A stretch of DNA of 64,000 bases from Granulicella mallensis MP5ACTX8. Lineage in GTDB: Bacteria > Acidobacteriota > Terriglobia > Terriglobales > Acidobacteriaceae. Position numbers and translations under genes: made by a program. The notes below the pieces were generated by a model. It did not search any database. It had not been told where the DNA came from and worked only from the letters and a program-made list of their open reading frames with translations. The stretch lies in NCBI RefSeq assembly GCF_000178955.2, contig NC_016631.1, positions 2,480,001-2,544,000 on the forward strand, read 5' to 3'. Shown piece by piece: positions 54,603-63,404 of the stretch (positions are counted from its first letter, which is position 1; each line of letters starts with the position of its first letter).

Positions 54603-54757
54603 CGTGGGGTAGGTTTGTAAGTACAGTGATGTGCCAACCTGACCGCATTTGATCCAAGCCCTGGCAATTCCTTCCAGAGGGCTGTTTCCTCGTTTCCTGT
54701 TTCCTCTCCCTACAATTTCCGCAGCAACTTTTGCATACATCCCGGGGGAGGGTGCAT

Positions 54758-54806
54758 CTAGTACTAGGAATAGTCTTTAGGTCTACGAGGAATAGTCTTT
54801 GCGTCT
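54758..54806. promoter_or_regulatory. Palindrome and direct repeats upstream of the TolC-HlyD operon
   Basis: CTAGTACTAG (54758-54767) is a perfect palindrome. It runs into AGGAATAGTCTTTAGGTCT (54766-54784), which is repeated as AGGAATAGTCTTTGCGTCT at 54788-54806, a 22-base period (two helical turns). This spacing suggests a binding site for a regulator about 50-100 bases before the start codon. No promoter hexamers are clear around it. Confidence 0.45.
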
Positions 54807-54854
54807 GGCAGGTGGCAGGAAGATTTATAACCGGGGCGTGGTAAACGATTTAGC

Positions 54855-56360
54855 ATGAGAGATATGGTCAAAGTGAATAAGCGTGCGTTTCCCAATGCGC
54901 TCGCCCTTCTGCTGGCGGTGGCAGGTGTGCCGGCAGTGGCGCAGAGCAGCGGAGGCAGCAGCACTACTGACTCATCCAGCAATATTCAGTCGGTGACGGC
55001 GGTGCAGCAGCAGCTTTCGCAGCCAGGGCCGAGTGTCACCCCGTCGAGTGCGGCCGATTCCTCTTTTCGCGGCAGTATCGTTCGTGACAAGGCGACGGGC
55101 GACGTATTGCAGTTGACGCTCGACGATGCCATGCAGCGCGGGTTGCGCAATAACCTCGGGCTGGTATTGCAGACCTCCAACGAAAAGTCAGCCAACGGAC
55201 AGCGTTTGCAGCAGCTCCAGGAGCTTCTGCCGACCGTGAAGGGCTCGGCTTCGATCGAGGTGCAGCAGATCAACCTGGCGGCGTACGGCCTGAAGTTTCC
55301 GGGGCTGAACCCGATCATCGGACCGTTCCAGGTGGTGGATTTCCGGGCATATCTGACGCAGAAGCTGGTGGATCTGCAGTCGCTCGAGAACTACATCTCC
55401 TCAAGGCATAACTTTGAAGCGGCAAAGCTCAGCGCACAGGACGCCCGCGACCTGGTGGTGCTGACGGTCGGCAATGCGTATCTGCTGTGCATCGCGGACG
55501 CGGCCCGTATCGAGGCCGTGAAGGCGGATATGGCGACCTCCAAGGTATCGCTCGATCAGGCGACCGCGGCGCATGAGGCGGGCACGAGTCCCAGGCTCGA
55601 TGTGCTGCGGGCCCAGGTGGACTATCAGAACGAGGATCAAAACCTGATTGCGACGACGAACCAGTTGGCCAAGGACAAGCTGGCTCTGGCTCGGGCGATC
55701 GGCCTGCCGCTGGAGCAGAAGTACGAGCTGGCCAATACGGAGCCCTTCGCGGCGTTAGATACTCCCGATCCCGAGACTGCCTTTCAGGCGGCGCTGAAGC
55801 AGCGCAAAGATCTGGCAGCGATGGCCGAGCAGTTGAAGGCGGCGCAGGCGAGCAAGAAGGCGGCGTTTGACAGCCAGTTGCCCACGGCGAGCTTCAGTGG
55901 CGACTACGGCGATATGGGCACGACGCCGGGTCACTCGCACGGAACGTTTACGGCGACGGGGCAGGTATCGGCTCCGATCCTGCAGATTGCCAAGACGCGC
56001 GGCCAGGAAGAGGTTGCCGGGGCGCAGTTCGATCAGACGCAGGCGAAGCTCTCCGACCAGGTGCAGCAGGTGAATGCGGATGTTCGCGATGCGATTCTGG
56101 ACATCCAATCCTCGGCCAAGCTGGTTGAGGCGACCAAGAGCAATGTGGACCTCGCGCACGAAGCTTTGAGCGAAGCGCAGCAAAGATTCAAAGCGGGTGT
56201 CGAAGACAGCCTGCCGGTGTCGCAGGCCCTGTCTGCGGACGAGCAGGCGAACGATCAATACATCAGCGCGCTCTACCAGCACAATGTTGCGAAGCTTTCG
56301 CTTGCACGGGCGCTGGGTGTGGCGTCGACGAACTACAAAGACTATCTGGGAGGGAAGTAA
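54855..56360 (+). CDS. TolC-family outer-membrane channel protein
   Basis: A 501-residue protein with a signal peptide (FPNALALLLAVAGVPAVAQ), a Ser/Thr-rich linker, then the paired TolC domains (LTLDDAMQRGLRNNLGLVLQTSNEK and ALKQRKDLAAMAEQLKAAQASKKAAFDSQLPTASFSGDYG) with long heptad-rich helices near YLLCIADAARIEAVKADMATSK. ATG at 54855 is used; an ATG 9 bases later is possible. The HlyD-like adaptor follows 2 bases after its stop. Confidence 0.9.
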   Translation: MRDMVKVNKRAFPNALALLLAVAGVPAVAQSSGGSSTTDSSSNIQSVTAVQQQLSQPGPSVTPSSAADSSFRGSIVRDKATGDVLQLTLDDAMQRGLRNNLGLVLQTSNEKSANGQRLQQLQELLPTVKGSASIEVQQINLAAYGLKFPGLNPIIGPFQVVDFRAYLTQKLVDLQSLENYISSRHNFEAAKLSAQDARDLVVLTVGNAYLLCIADAARIEAVKADMATSKVSLDQATAAHEAGTSPRLDVLRAQVDYQNEDQNLIATTNQLAKDKLALARAIGLPLEQKYELANTEPFAALDTPDPETAFQAALKQRKDLAAMAEQLKAAQASKKAAFDSQLPTASFSGDYGDMGTTPGHSHGTFTATGQVSAPILQIAKTRGQEEVAGAQFDQTQAKLSDQVQQVNADVRDAILDIQSSAKLVEATKSNVDLAHEALSEAQQRFKAGVEDSLPVSQALSADEQANDQYISALYQHNVAKLSLARALGVASTNYKDYLGGK

Positions 56361-56362
56361 GC

Positions 56363-57604
56363 GTGGCCGATCAGAACGAACAAAAGAATAATCAGGGCGC
56401 AGAGAACGCGCCTGAGGCGGAACCGGCACCTAAGAAGTCAAAGAGGGGCATTGTCCTGGTCGTGGTCTTGATCCTGGCGATTGCTGCAGGCTTCTATTTC
56501 TGGCGCTCCACCTTTACCGAGGATACCGACGACGCACAGGTCGATGGCGACCTGTACCAGGTCAGTGCGCGTGTTGCCGGCCAGGTGGTACACGTCGACG
56601 TCACGGATAACCAGTTGGTGAAGGCCGGCGACCCGATTGCCGAGGTAGATCCCAAGGACTTTGAGGTTGCCCTGGCCCAGGCCAATGCAAACCTTGCCAG
56701 TGCCCAGGCGGACCTCGAGCAGGCGAGAGTAAACCTGCCCATCACCCACGTGAATGTGCGTACCAGCGTTTCGACCTCCGGGTCGGATGTTCTGGGAAGC
56801 CAGGCATCCCTGTCACAGGCCCAGGCCAATGTGGCGGCAGCCCAGTCTCGTGTGGACCAGGCGCAGGCCAATGCGGTGAAGGCCCAGCTGGATGTGGACC
56901 GTTACACGCCGCTGGTGGCCAAGGACGTGATCTCCAAGCAGCAGTTCGACGCTGCGGTGCAGCAGGCTGCGGCGACGAAGGCCGCGCTGGCTGAGGCGGA
57001 GCGTTCGGTCAAGGCCCAGCAGGACCAGGTAAGCTTCGCGCAGCAGCATGTGGCGCAGTCGCAGGCGCAGGCCCAACAAAGCGCTCAGAACGCTCCCGGC
57101 CAGGTGAAGGCACAGCAGGCACGCATCCAGGCGGCGATCGCCGAGGTGGCGCAGGCCCAGGCCAAGGTCGACCAGGCTCAGCTGAATCTTGGGTACACGA
57201 AGATTGTTGCCCCGATTTCGGGTATCGTCAGCAAGAAAAATGTGGATGTGGGCGAGAACCTCAGCGTTGGGCAGGATCTGTTGACGGTAGTTCCGCTGGA
57301 CAACCTGTGGGTCACGGCAAACTTCAAGGAGACCCAGCTCAAGCAGATGAAGGTTGGGCAAGAGGTCGATCTGAAGGTGGATGCGCTCGGCGGACGGAAG
57401 TTCAAGGGCGAATTGCAGCAGATTGGCGGAGCCACGGGCTCGCGGCTCAGCCTGTTTCCGCCGGAGAACGCGACGGGCAACTATGTGAAGGTTGTGCAGC
57501 GTATCCCGGTTCGTATCAACTTTACGAACCTGGAAGCCGAAAATAAGGATCACGCGCTACGGCCTGGCATGTCGGTCACACCGGATGTAACGGTAAAACA
57601 ATAA
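56363..57604 (+). CDS. EmrA/HlyD-type membrane fusion protein
   Basis: A 413-residue adaptor. A short Pro/Lys-rich cytoplasmic start, one membrane helix (GIVLVVVLILAIAAGFYFW, about 29-47), the sequence DDAQVDGDLYQVSARVAGQVVHVDVTDNQLVKAGDPI of the first lipoyl half, an Ala/Gln-rich coiled coil (about 100-250) and the second half NLGYTKIVAPISGIVSKKNVDVGENLSVGQ are typical of EmrA. The partner DHA2-type permease normally found next to it is absent; a strong terminator follows instead. Confidence 0.92.
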   Translation: MADQNEQKNNQGAENAPEAEPAPKKSKRGIVLVVVLILAIAAGFYFWRSTFTEDTDDAQVDGDLYQVSARVAGQVVHVDVTDNQLVKAGDPIAEVDPKDFEVALAQANANLASAQADLEQARVNLPITHVNVRTSVSTSGSDVLGSQASLSQAQANVAAAQSRVDQAQANAVKAQLDVDRYTPLVAKDVISKQQFDAAVQQAAATKAALAEAERSVKAQQDQVSFAQQHVAQSQAQAQQSAQNAPGQVKAQQARIQAAIAEVAQAQAKVDQAQLNLGYTKIVAPISGIVSKKNVDVGENLSVGQDLLTVVPLDNLWVTANFKETQLKQMKVGQEVDLKVDALGGRKFKGELQQIGGATGSRLSLFPPENATGNYVKVVQRIPVRINFTNLEAENKDHALRPGMSVTPDVTVKQ

Positions 57605-57669
57605 TCGACTGCTGGTTGCTAACGGACGAAACGTTGAGCCGTCCAAAAAACAAGACGAGAAGAGACAAT

Positions 57670-57697
57670 GGCCCGGAGCAATCCGGGCCTTTTTTTC
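57670..57697 (+). terminator. Intrinsic terminator after the HlyD-like gene
   Basis: Perfect 8-base stem GGCCCGGA/TCCGGGCC with a GCAA tetraloop and a run of seven T. It ends the TolC-HlyD transcript. Confidence 0.9.
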
Positions 57698-57730
57698 TTT
57701 ATGCGACTCGCAAGGTTTGCGAACATCTAC

Positions 57731-57758
57731 TTAGCATCAGAACAAGTAAGTTTATATT
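57731..57758 (+). promoter_or_regulatory. Possible promoter of the DedA-rhodanese gene
   Basis: TTAGCA, 16 bases, then TATATT, just after the strong terminator. The start would leave about 12 bases before the ATG, with the ribosome site AAGGGA in that stretch. Confidence 0.35.
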
Positions 57759-57776
57759 GCTTGGAAGGGAACACTT

Positions 57777-58733
57777 ATGACTTGGATGATGGGCTTGCTG
57801 CTGCGTCACACGTACTCGGTGATCTTTGGCTGGGTATTTGTGGAGCAGGCCGGCCTGCCGATTCCCAGTATTCCTCTGATGCTGGCTGCGGGAACCATGA
57901 GCGCTGCCCATAAGGTGCATGTCGCCTATGCACTGCCGGTGGTGATGCTGGCGTGCCTGATTGCCGATTCCATGTGGTACTTCCTGGGCAAGCGCTACGG
58001 CACCAAGGTGCTGGATCTGCTGTGCCGGTTTTCGCTGGAGGCTGCAACCTGCGTGAGCAGGACGCAGGGGTCGGTGACCAAGCGCGGCGCCTTCACGCTG
58101 CTGTTTGCGAAGTTCGTCCCCGGCCTGAGCACGATGGCCGCTCCGATTGTGGGACAGGCAAAGATTCCCTATCCGACCTTTGTTATCTACGACATGGCCG
58201 GTACGCTGATCTGGGCGAGCGTGTGGCTGTTTGCCGGACGCTTCTTCGGCGATCTGGCCAAGCGCAGCAGCGATTTCTTCGCCGCGCTGGGACACTTTGC
58301 CGGCCTGCTGGTGGTATTGATGGTGATTGGCGTCGTAGTTTACCGGTTGGTAAAACGGCGTCAATTTGTCACAGAGCTGCGCGGACTTCGGCTGGAGCCG
58401 ACCCAGTTGCTGGCTATGATCGACGATGCCAAGCGGGAGGGTAAGGAGCTTCCGTTCATCGTAGACCTGCGGCATCCGCTCGACCTGCTGCCCGATCCCC
58501 GCGTGCTGCCCGGTGCCCTGCGGATTGGGCCCGATCAGTTGAAGGAACGCAGCATGATGATCCCGCGCGATCGCGATATCGTGCTTTATTGCACGTGTCC
58601 GAGCGAGGAGACCAGCGCCAAGGTGGCGATGGAGCTACGTCGCATGGGTGTGCGGCGGGTGAGGCCGCTGCGTGGTGGCCTGCAGGGATGGAAGGATGCT
58701 GGCTTTCCGTTAGAGATTATCGAGCTGGTCTAA
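57777..58733 (+). CDS. DedA-family membrane protein fused to a rhodanese domain
   Basis: A 318-residue protein. Residues 1-190 are a DedA/SNARE-associated membrane domain (VFVEQAGLPIPSIPLMLAAGTM, the FAKFVPGLSTMAAPIVGQ re-entrant motif), related to flippases for undecaprenyl-phosphate or phosphatidylethanolamine. Residues about 205-318 form a rhodanese domain with LYCTCPSEETSAKVAMEL, whose first or second cysteine is the persulfide site, and RPLRGGLQGWKDAGFP. Similar fusions are known in Proteobacteria. AAGGGA lies about 7 bases before the ATG. It may sense thiols or sulfur at the membrane; this is inference. Confidence 0.9.
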   Translation: MTWMMGLLLRHTYSVIFGWVFVEQAGLPIPSIPLMLAAGTMSAAHKVHVAYALPVVMLACLIADSMWYFLGKRYGTKVLDLLCRFSLEAATCVSRTQGSVTKRGAFTLLFAKFVPGLSTMAAPIVGQAKIPYPTFVIYDMAGTLIWASVWLFAGRFFGDLAKRSSDFFAALGHFAGLLVVLMVIGVVVYRLVKRRQFVTELRGLRLEPTQLLAMIDDAKREGKELPFIVDLRHPLDLLPDPRVLPGALRIGPDQLKERSMMIPRDRDIVLYCTCPSEETSAKVAMELRRMGVRRVRPLRGGLQGWKDAGFPLEIIELV

Positions 58734-58750
58734 ATAGAGCAGTTATCAGG

Positions 58751-58798
58751 TGTCAGTTCTCCATTTTCAGTGTCTTTCCTGACAACGGAGAACTGACA
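58751..58798. terminator. Hairpin between the DedA-rhodanese and tonB genes
   Basis: Perfect 12-base arms TGTCAGTTCTCC (58751-58762) and its complement (58787-58798) enclose 24 bases. The genes on both sides are convergent, so it may end both transcripts, though no T-run follows. Confidence 0.45.
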
Positions 58799-58817
58799 AC
58801 CTACTTTAAAGGCCGTT

Positions 58818-59558
58818 TTAGCCACTGATTTTAAAAGAGATGCTGAACGTGGTTTCGACCTCGGTGGGTTGGTTGTTCAGCAGATACGGGCGGTAATGGG
58901 CTGCGCGGACGGCTTCAAGAGCCGCAGCCTGAAGCATGGCCGGGCCGCTGACGACGTGAGCGCTTTCGATGTGGCCGGTCCTGGAGATGACCGCCTGTAT
59001 GATGACCGTGCCTTCGGTATGGGAGAGCTTCGCGATCTGCGGGTAGTCAGGGCGGATGGGCGCGAGCAGCATGCCGCTTGAGACTCCCGAGGAGATATGC
59101 GTGGGGCCGCCACCTCCCGTTTTTGGAGTCGCTACGACGACATGTGGAGAGGAACTGCCGCCGGGGTCCAGGCTGAAAGGCTGACTGGGGGCGCCCATGC
59201 CAAGGCCCAGTGGGTTGGCAGTCGGAGCGTTGCTGGGGGAGGTGCTTTCTATGAAGGTGCGAGTGACCCCTGAAGGCGCATTTGTGGCGGGTGCCGTGGG
59301 TGCCGACATGGGGGAACTGGATGCGCTTTCCATGCGAACCCGGGGACGAGGCGGAGGCGGCGGGGGTTGAGGTGGGCGCGGCGGCGGCGCGATGAGCGTC
59401 ATCATGGGCGCGCGCAGCTTGATGGCCTCCGGGTGGAGCAGCGGCACTGCGATGATGGTGGCGGCGATGGCTGCCTGAATGGCAACCGAGATCACGGTGG
59501 GCCAGCGATTGCGGGCTTTTAAACGTGTGGTGGATTCGACGAGAGATCCTTCAAACAT
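58818..59558 (-). CDS. tonB: TonB energy transducer
   Basis: A 246-residue TonB with an N-terminal membrane helix (WPTVISVAIQAAIAATIIAVPLL), a proline-rich periplasmic spacer (PPPRPPQPPPPPPRPRV, about 58-74), a low-complexity linker and the C-terminal domain (RPDYPQIAKLSHTEGTVIIQAVISRTGHIESAHVVSG to ALEAVRAAHYRPY). It transmits proton-motive force to receptors such as that at 22,958. exbB and exbD are not next to it. Confidence 0.9.
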   Translation of the reverse strand: MFEGSLVESTTRLKARNRWPTVISVAIQAAIAATIIAVPLLHPEAIKLRAPMMTLIAPPPRPPQPPPPPPRPRVRMESASSSPMSAPTAPATNAPSGVTRTFIESTSPSNAPTANPLGLGMGAPSQPFSLDPGGSSSPHVVVATPKTGGGGPTHISSGVSSGMLLAPIRPDYPQIAKLSHTEGTVIIQAVISRTGHIESAHVVSGPAMLQAAALEAVRAAHYRPYLLNNQPTEVETTFSISFKISG

Positions 59559-59703
59559 GGCGGCACCCCGATGTGAGATCGATGGCGCATCCAGGCGAGG
59601 AATGCGATTACTGGCTTAGACACCGCTGTGAAGCTTGATGTTCCCCTTGCATCTGAAGAGGAAGCGATTTGAGTTCGCCGTGACGGGGCAGGGTGTTCGC
59701 GAG

Positions 59704-60945
59704 ATGATAGGACAGATGGCTATTACGCAGACGGTTTCGCAAACAGTTTCGCAAACAGAGAGAACGGTTTCGAAGCCGGGACGGGTGCTGTCGGTAGACG
59801 TGCTTCGCGGCATCACGATTGCGCTGATGATCCTGGTCAACGATCCGGGCGATTGGGACCATATCTTCGGGCAGCTGGACCATGCTGCCTGGAACGGCTG
59901 GACGCTGACCGACATGGTCTTTCCGGCGTTTCTGTTCCTGATGGGTGCGTCGATCATCTTCTCGCTGCAAGCGCGTATTGCACGGGGGAACTGCAAGGGC
60001 ACGCTTGCCGGGCATATCTTTGCGCGCGCGGGAAAGATTCTTGCGCTGTACTGGGTGCTGGCCTTCTTTCCGCGAATGCACTGGACCATCCGCTGGTTTG
60101 GCGTACTGCCGCGTATCGCGCTGTGCTACCTGCTGGCGAGCCTGGTGCTTCTGGCGACGCGACGGGTGCGTGTGCTGATTGCGATCGTTGCGTTCCTCCT
60201 GGTGGGCTACTGGGTGCTGCTGCGGTGGGTCCCTGTGCCGGGACTGGGGACGCCGATGCGGGACATTCCGTTTATGGACCAGAACGCAAACCTGGCCTCG
60301 TGGATAGACCGCGGGGTGAGCTCCTGGTCGCTGCGGTGGCTGCATACAGGCACGCTGTATCGCAAGACGCGAGACCCTGAAGGCCTGCTGAGCACGCTGC
60401 CCGCAGTGGCTACGACGCTGCTGGGGGCTTTGGCTGGGATGTGGATGATCAACGGCCAGCGCGTGGTGAACGGAATGCGCCGGATGCGCATTGGACTGGC
60501 GGCGATGGGAGTGGCTGGAGTCGCCGCAGGAGTTCTCTGGTCGCGATGGTTTCCGATCAACAAGAACCTTTGGACTTCAAGCTTTGTGCTGCTCATGGCG
60601 GGATGGACGGCCCTGGCGCTTGCTGGCTGTTCGTGGCTGATCGACGATCGGCCTCAGCCCTGGCCGCGCTGGCTGCGCATTTCGAGCTGGCCCTGGCTGG
60701 TATTTGGGTCCAATGCGATTGCAGCGTTTACGGTATCGGTCATCCTTGTGAAGGTGCTGCTGTTCTTTAAGATTGCGGATTCGGACGGCGATAAGAACAA
60801 CCTCTGGGGTGTGATCTATGAGTCAGTTTTTGCGCGCAATGGATCGACGAACTGGACATCGCTGGCATTCGCGGTAAGCTTCGTGGTGATTTGTTTTTTA
60901 CCGAACTGGTGGTTATGGCGGAAGAAGATCTTTCTGAAGCTGTAG
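59704..60945 (+). CDS. Heparan-alpha-glucosaminide N-acetyltransferase-like membrane protein
   Basis: A membrane protein of about 413 residues with at least nine hydrophobic helices. LSVDVLRGITIALMILVNDPG and TLTDMVFPAFLFLMGASI match the DUF5009/HGSNAT/NagX family, which may transfer acetyl groups onto sugars across the membrane. It could modify an envelope glycan. The N-terminus has a TVSQ repeat. The start is uncertain (59635, 59704 or 59716); 59704 is given. It is followed by a UbiD-like gene after 48 bases. Confidence 0.75.
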   Translation: MIGQMAITQTVSQTVSQTERTVSKPGRVLSVDVLRGITIALMILVNDPGDWDHIFGQLDHAAWNGWTLTDMVFPAFLFLMGASIIFSLQARIARGNCKGTLAGHIFARAGKILALYWVLAFFPRMHWTIRWFGVLPRIALCYLLASLVLLATRRVRVLIAIVAFLLVGYWVLLRWVPVPGLGTPMRDIPFMDQNANLASWIDRGVSSWSLRWLHTGTLYRKTRDPEGLLSTLPAVATTLLGALAGMWMINGQRVVNGMRRMRIGLAAMGVAGVAAGVLWSRWFPINKNLWTSSFVLLMAGWTALALAGCSWLIDDRPQPWPRWLRISSWPWLVFGSNAIAAFTVSVILVKVLLFFKIADSDGDKNNLWGVIYESVFARNGSTNWTSLAFAVSFVVICFLPNWWLWRKKIFLKL

Positions 60946-60993
60946 GGCGTGGTTCGGAAGTGAAGAAGGCAACAGTAACAACAGGAGAAGATT

Positions 60994-62583
60994 TTGGGAT
61001 ACGAAAGCTTGCGGGATTGGTTGAAGGCGCTGGATCGGGCGGGCGAGTTGACGCGCGTCAAGGCGGAGGTATCACCGATCCTGGAGATGGCGGAGCTGGC
61101 CGATCGGGCGTCCAAGAGCGGCAAGGGCACTGCAAAGGCCGGTGGTCCGGCGCTGTTGTTCGAGAATGTGACCGGCTATAAGGGCACGCAGGTGTTGATG
61201 AACCAGTTCGGGAGCGAGCGGCGGATGAAGATGGCGCTCGAGGTCGATCACCTGGACGATATCGCCAAGCGCATCGAGACGCTGCTGCACCCGGTTGCTC
61301 CCGCGGGTTTCATGGACAAGCTCAAGATGCTGCCGATGCTGGCAGAGGTTGGAGGGTTCTTTCCGAAGCGGATCGAGGCCAAGAATGCGCCGTGCAAGGA
61401 AGTCATTCTGCGGGGTGCGGATGTTGATGTTCTGAAGTTTCCGGTGCTGCAGACCTGGCCGCAGGATGGTGGGCGATTTATTACGCTGCCCTGTGTCGTT
61501 ACGCGTGATCCCAAGTCAGGGAAGCGCAACGTCGGCATGTATCGCATGCAGGTCTATGACGGAAAGACCACGGGCATGCACTGGCAGCGCCAGAAGGTTG
61601 CCGCGGAGCACTTTCGCGAGCGCATGCGTGGGGCGACCCAGGATGCTGCGGGCGCTGTCGATGTCATGGCTCTGACTGCAGGTGGAACGACGGCGGCCGT
61701 CGATACCAGCAGTGTTCCTCAGACCGTGCTGACGAAGATTCGCGGCGAGCGGATGGAGGTGGCGGTAGCCATCGGCACCGATCCGGCGACGACGTTTTCT
61801 GCGATTGTGCCTGCACCCCCTGAGGTAGAGGAGTACCTGATCGCGGGCTTCCTGCGCCAGAAGGCTTTGGAGATTGTGAAGTGCGAGACGGTCGATCTCG
61901 AGGTTCCGGCGACGGCGGAGATCGTGCTCGAAGGCTATGTCGAGTTGGGTGAATTGCGTACCGAAGGGCCGTTCGGCGACCACACAGGTTTTTACACGAT
62001 GCAGGATGAGTACCCGGTCTTTCACATCACCTGCATCACGCATCGCAAGGACCCGATCTATGCGGCGACGGTGGTGGGCAAGCCTCCGATGGAGGACGCG
62101 TGGATGGGCAAGGCCGTAGAGCGCATCTTCCTGCCGCTGATGAAGCTGACGCTGCCGGAGATCGTCGATGTGAACCTGCCGGCGGAGGGGGTGTTCCACA
62201 ACCTGATGATCGTGAGTATCCGCAAGAGCTATGCGGGACAGGCGCGCAAGGTGATGAACGGCATCTGGGCGATGGGGCAGGCGATGTTCACCAAGTGCGT
62301 GATCGTCGTCGACGAAGACTGCGATGTGCAGGACGTAGCCGAGGTGACTCTGCGGGTGACGAACAACATCGATCCGGAGCGTGACATCCAGTTCACGCTG
62401 GGACCGGTGGACTCGCTGGACCACGCGTCGCGGCTGCCGAACTTCGGCAGCAAGATGGGGATCGACGCGACGCGGAAGTGGGCTGCGGAAGGGTTTACGC
62501 GTCCCTGGCCGCAGATGCTGACGATGCCGGCAGAGGTGAAGTCGAAGGTGGATCGCATCTGCAAGGGGCTGGGGATTGAGTAA
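60994..62583 (+). CDS. UbiD-family prenylated-FMN decarboxylase
   Basis: A 529-residue reversible (de)carboxylase. It has GPALLFENVTGYKG, LPCVVTRDPKSGKRNVGMYRMQ near residue 165-187 and the catalytic glutamate region GELRTEGPFGDHTGFY near 320. A stretch of about 30 residues rich in Ala, Gly and Thr (near 211-240) is extra compared with E. coli UbiD. A cofactor-making UbiX is not adjacent. The TTG start follows AGGAGA. Likely a ubiquinone or menaquinone step, or aromatic acid decarboxylation; the substrate is open. Confidence 0.9.
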   Translation: MGYESLRDWLKALDRAGELTRVKAEVSPILEMAELADRASKSGKGTAKAGGPALLFENVTGYKGTQVLMNQFGSERRMKMALEVDHLDDIAKRIETLLHPVAPAGFMDKLKMLPMLAEVGGFFPKRIEAKNAPCKEVILRGADVDVLKFPVLQTWPQDGGRFITLPCVVTRDPKSGKRNVGMYRMQVYDGKTTGMHWQRQKVAAEHFRERMRGATQDAAGAVDVMALTAGGTTAAVDTSSVPQTVLTKIRGERMEVAVAIGTDPATTFSAIVPAPPEVEEYLIAGFLRQKALEIVKCETVDLEVPATAEIVLEGYVELGELRTEGPFGDHTGFYTMQDEYPVFHITCITHRKDPIYAATVVGKPPMEDAWMGKAVERIFLPLMKLTLPEIVDVNLPAEGVFHNLMIVSIRKSYAGQARKVMNGIWAMGQAMFTKCVIVVDEDCDVQDVAEVTLRVTNNIDPERDIQFTLGPVDSLDHASRLPNFGSKMGIDATRKWAAEGFTRPWPQMLTMPAEVKSKVDRICKGLGIE

Positions 62584-62607
62584 AGAATTCAAGAAACCGG
62601 GGATTGA

Positions 62608-63345
62608 ATGCGAATTCGCGTATGCGGAGTGGTTCTTGGTTGTTTAGTCTTTGCAGGGAGCATATCCGCTCAACAAACAGGCGCATTCAGCAGGAAGAAC
62701 ACGTGGACTGTTTTCGCGGAGTACTCCAATACCTCAAGCCATATCGTTGCGGGCGCGGCGCGGCAGAGAAAACTTGCCGATCTGGGCTTTGCGTATACGC
62801 GGCGTGTTGTGCGATTTTGGGGAACCGACCTGAGCTATCAAGCTGAACTGCGTCCGGTGATGTTTGAAAGCGATCCTTTACAGATCAACAGGTACCAGTT
62901 CACCCCTTCGGGAATCAGTTTGCCATCTCCGGCCTCTGAGATTCAGACCGCTACGGTGGTATCTCCATGCCAACCTGGTTCTGGGAAGAGTATTTTCCCA
63001 GGCGGGACAGAGACCTATAACACTACTTGCGGCCGGCAATGGACCTTTGGAGAGGGCTTTTCTCCGGTGGGCTTTAAATACTCGATGAGGACGCGGCACA
63101 AAATACAGCCGTTTCTCATCGGAACGCTCGGGTACATGTATACGAGCCGACCGGTGCCTGTTTCCGATGCGGAGTCCTTCAACTTCCTCATCGATGTGGG
63201 GGCGGGTGTAGAGGTTTTTCGTTCGAAGACGAAGTCGATTGCGGTGGAATGTCGTGTGCATCACTTTTCCAATTGGGACACGGCTCAAGACAATCCTGGA
63301 ACGGATAACGTGATGTACAAAGTGTCTTACAGCTTCGGAAAATAG
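62608..63345 (+). CDS. PagL-like lipid A 3-O-deacylase family protein
   Basis: A 245-residue secreted beta-barrel protein (signal MRIRVCGVVLGCLVFAGSISA, C-terminal Phe-Gly-Lys). The C-terminal segment VECRVHHFSNWDTAQDNPGTDNVMYKVSYSF resembles the PagL active site: the His-x-Ser pair is H219-F-S221, and at +12 from the serine, where PagL has Glu, there is Asp233. It may remove the 3-linked acyl chain of lipid A in the outer membrane, or have lost this activity. Cys120 and Cys141 may form a disulfide. Confidence 0.75.
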   Translation: MRIRVCGVVLGCLVFAGSISAQQTGAFSRKNTWTVFAEYSNTSSHIVAGAARQRKLADLGFAYTRRVVRFWGTDLSYQAELRPVMFESDPLQINRYQFTPSGISLPSPASEIQTATVVSPCQPGSGKSIFPGGTETYNTTCGRQWTFGEGFSPVGFKYSMRTRHKIQPFLIGTLGYMYTSRPVPVSDAESFNFLIDVGAGVEVFRSKTKSIAVECRVHHFSNWDTAQDNPGTDNVMYKVSYSFGK

Positions 63346-63404
63346 TGTGGACGGTATACTTTCCAAGGCACTAGTACGCTGATTTTGATTGTAGGAGACA
63401 GGGT

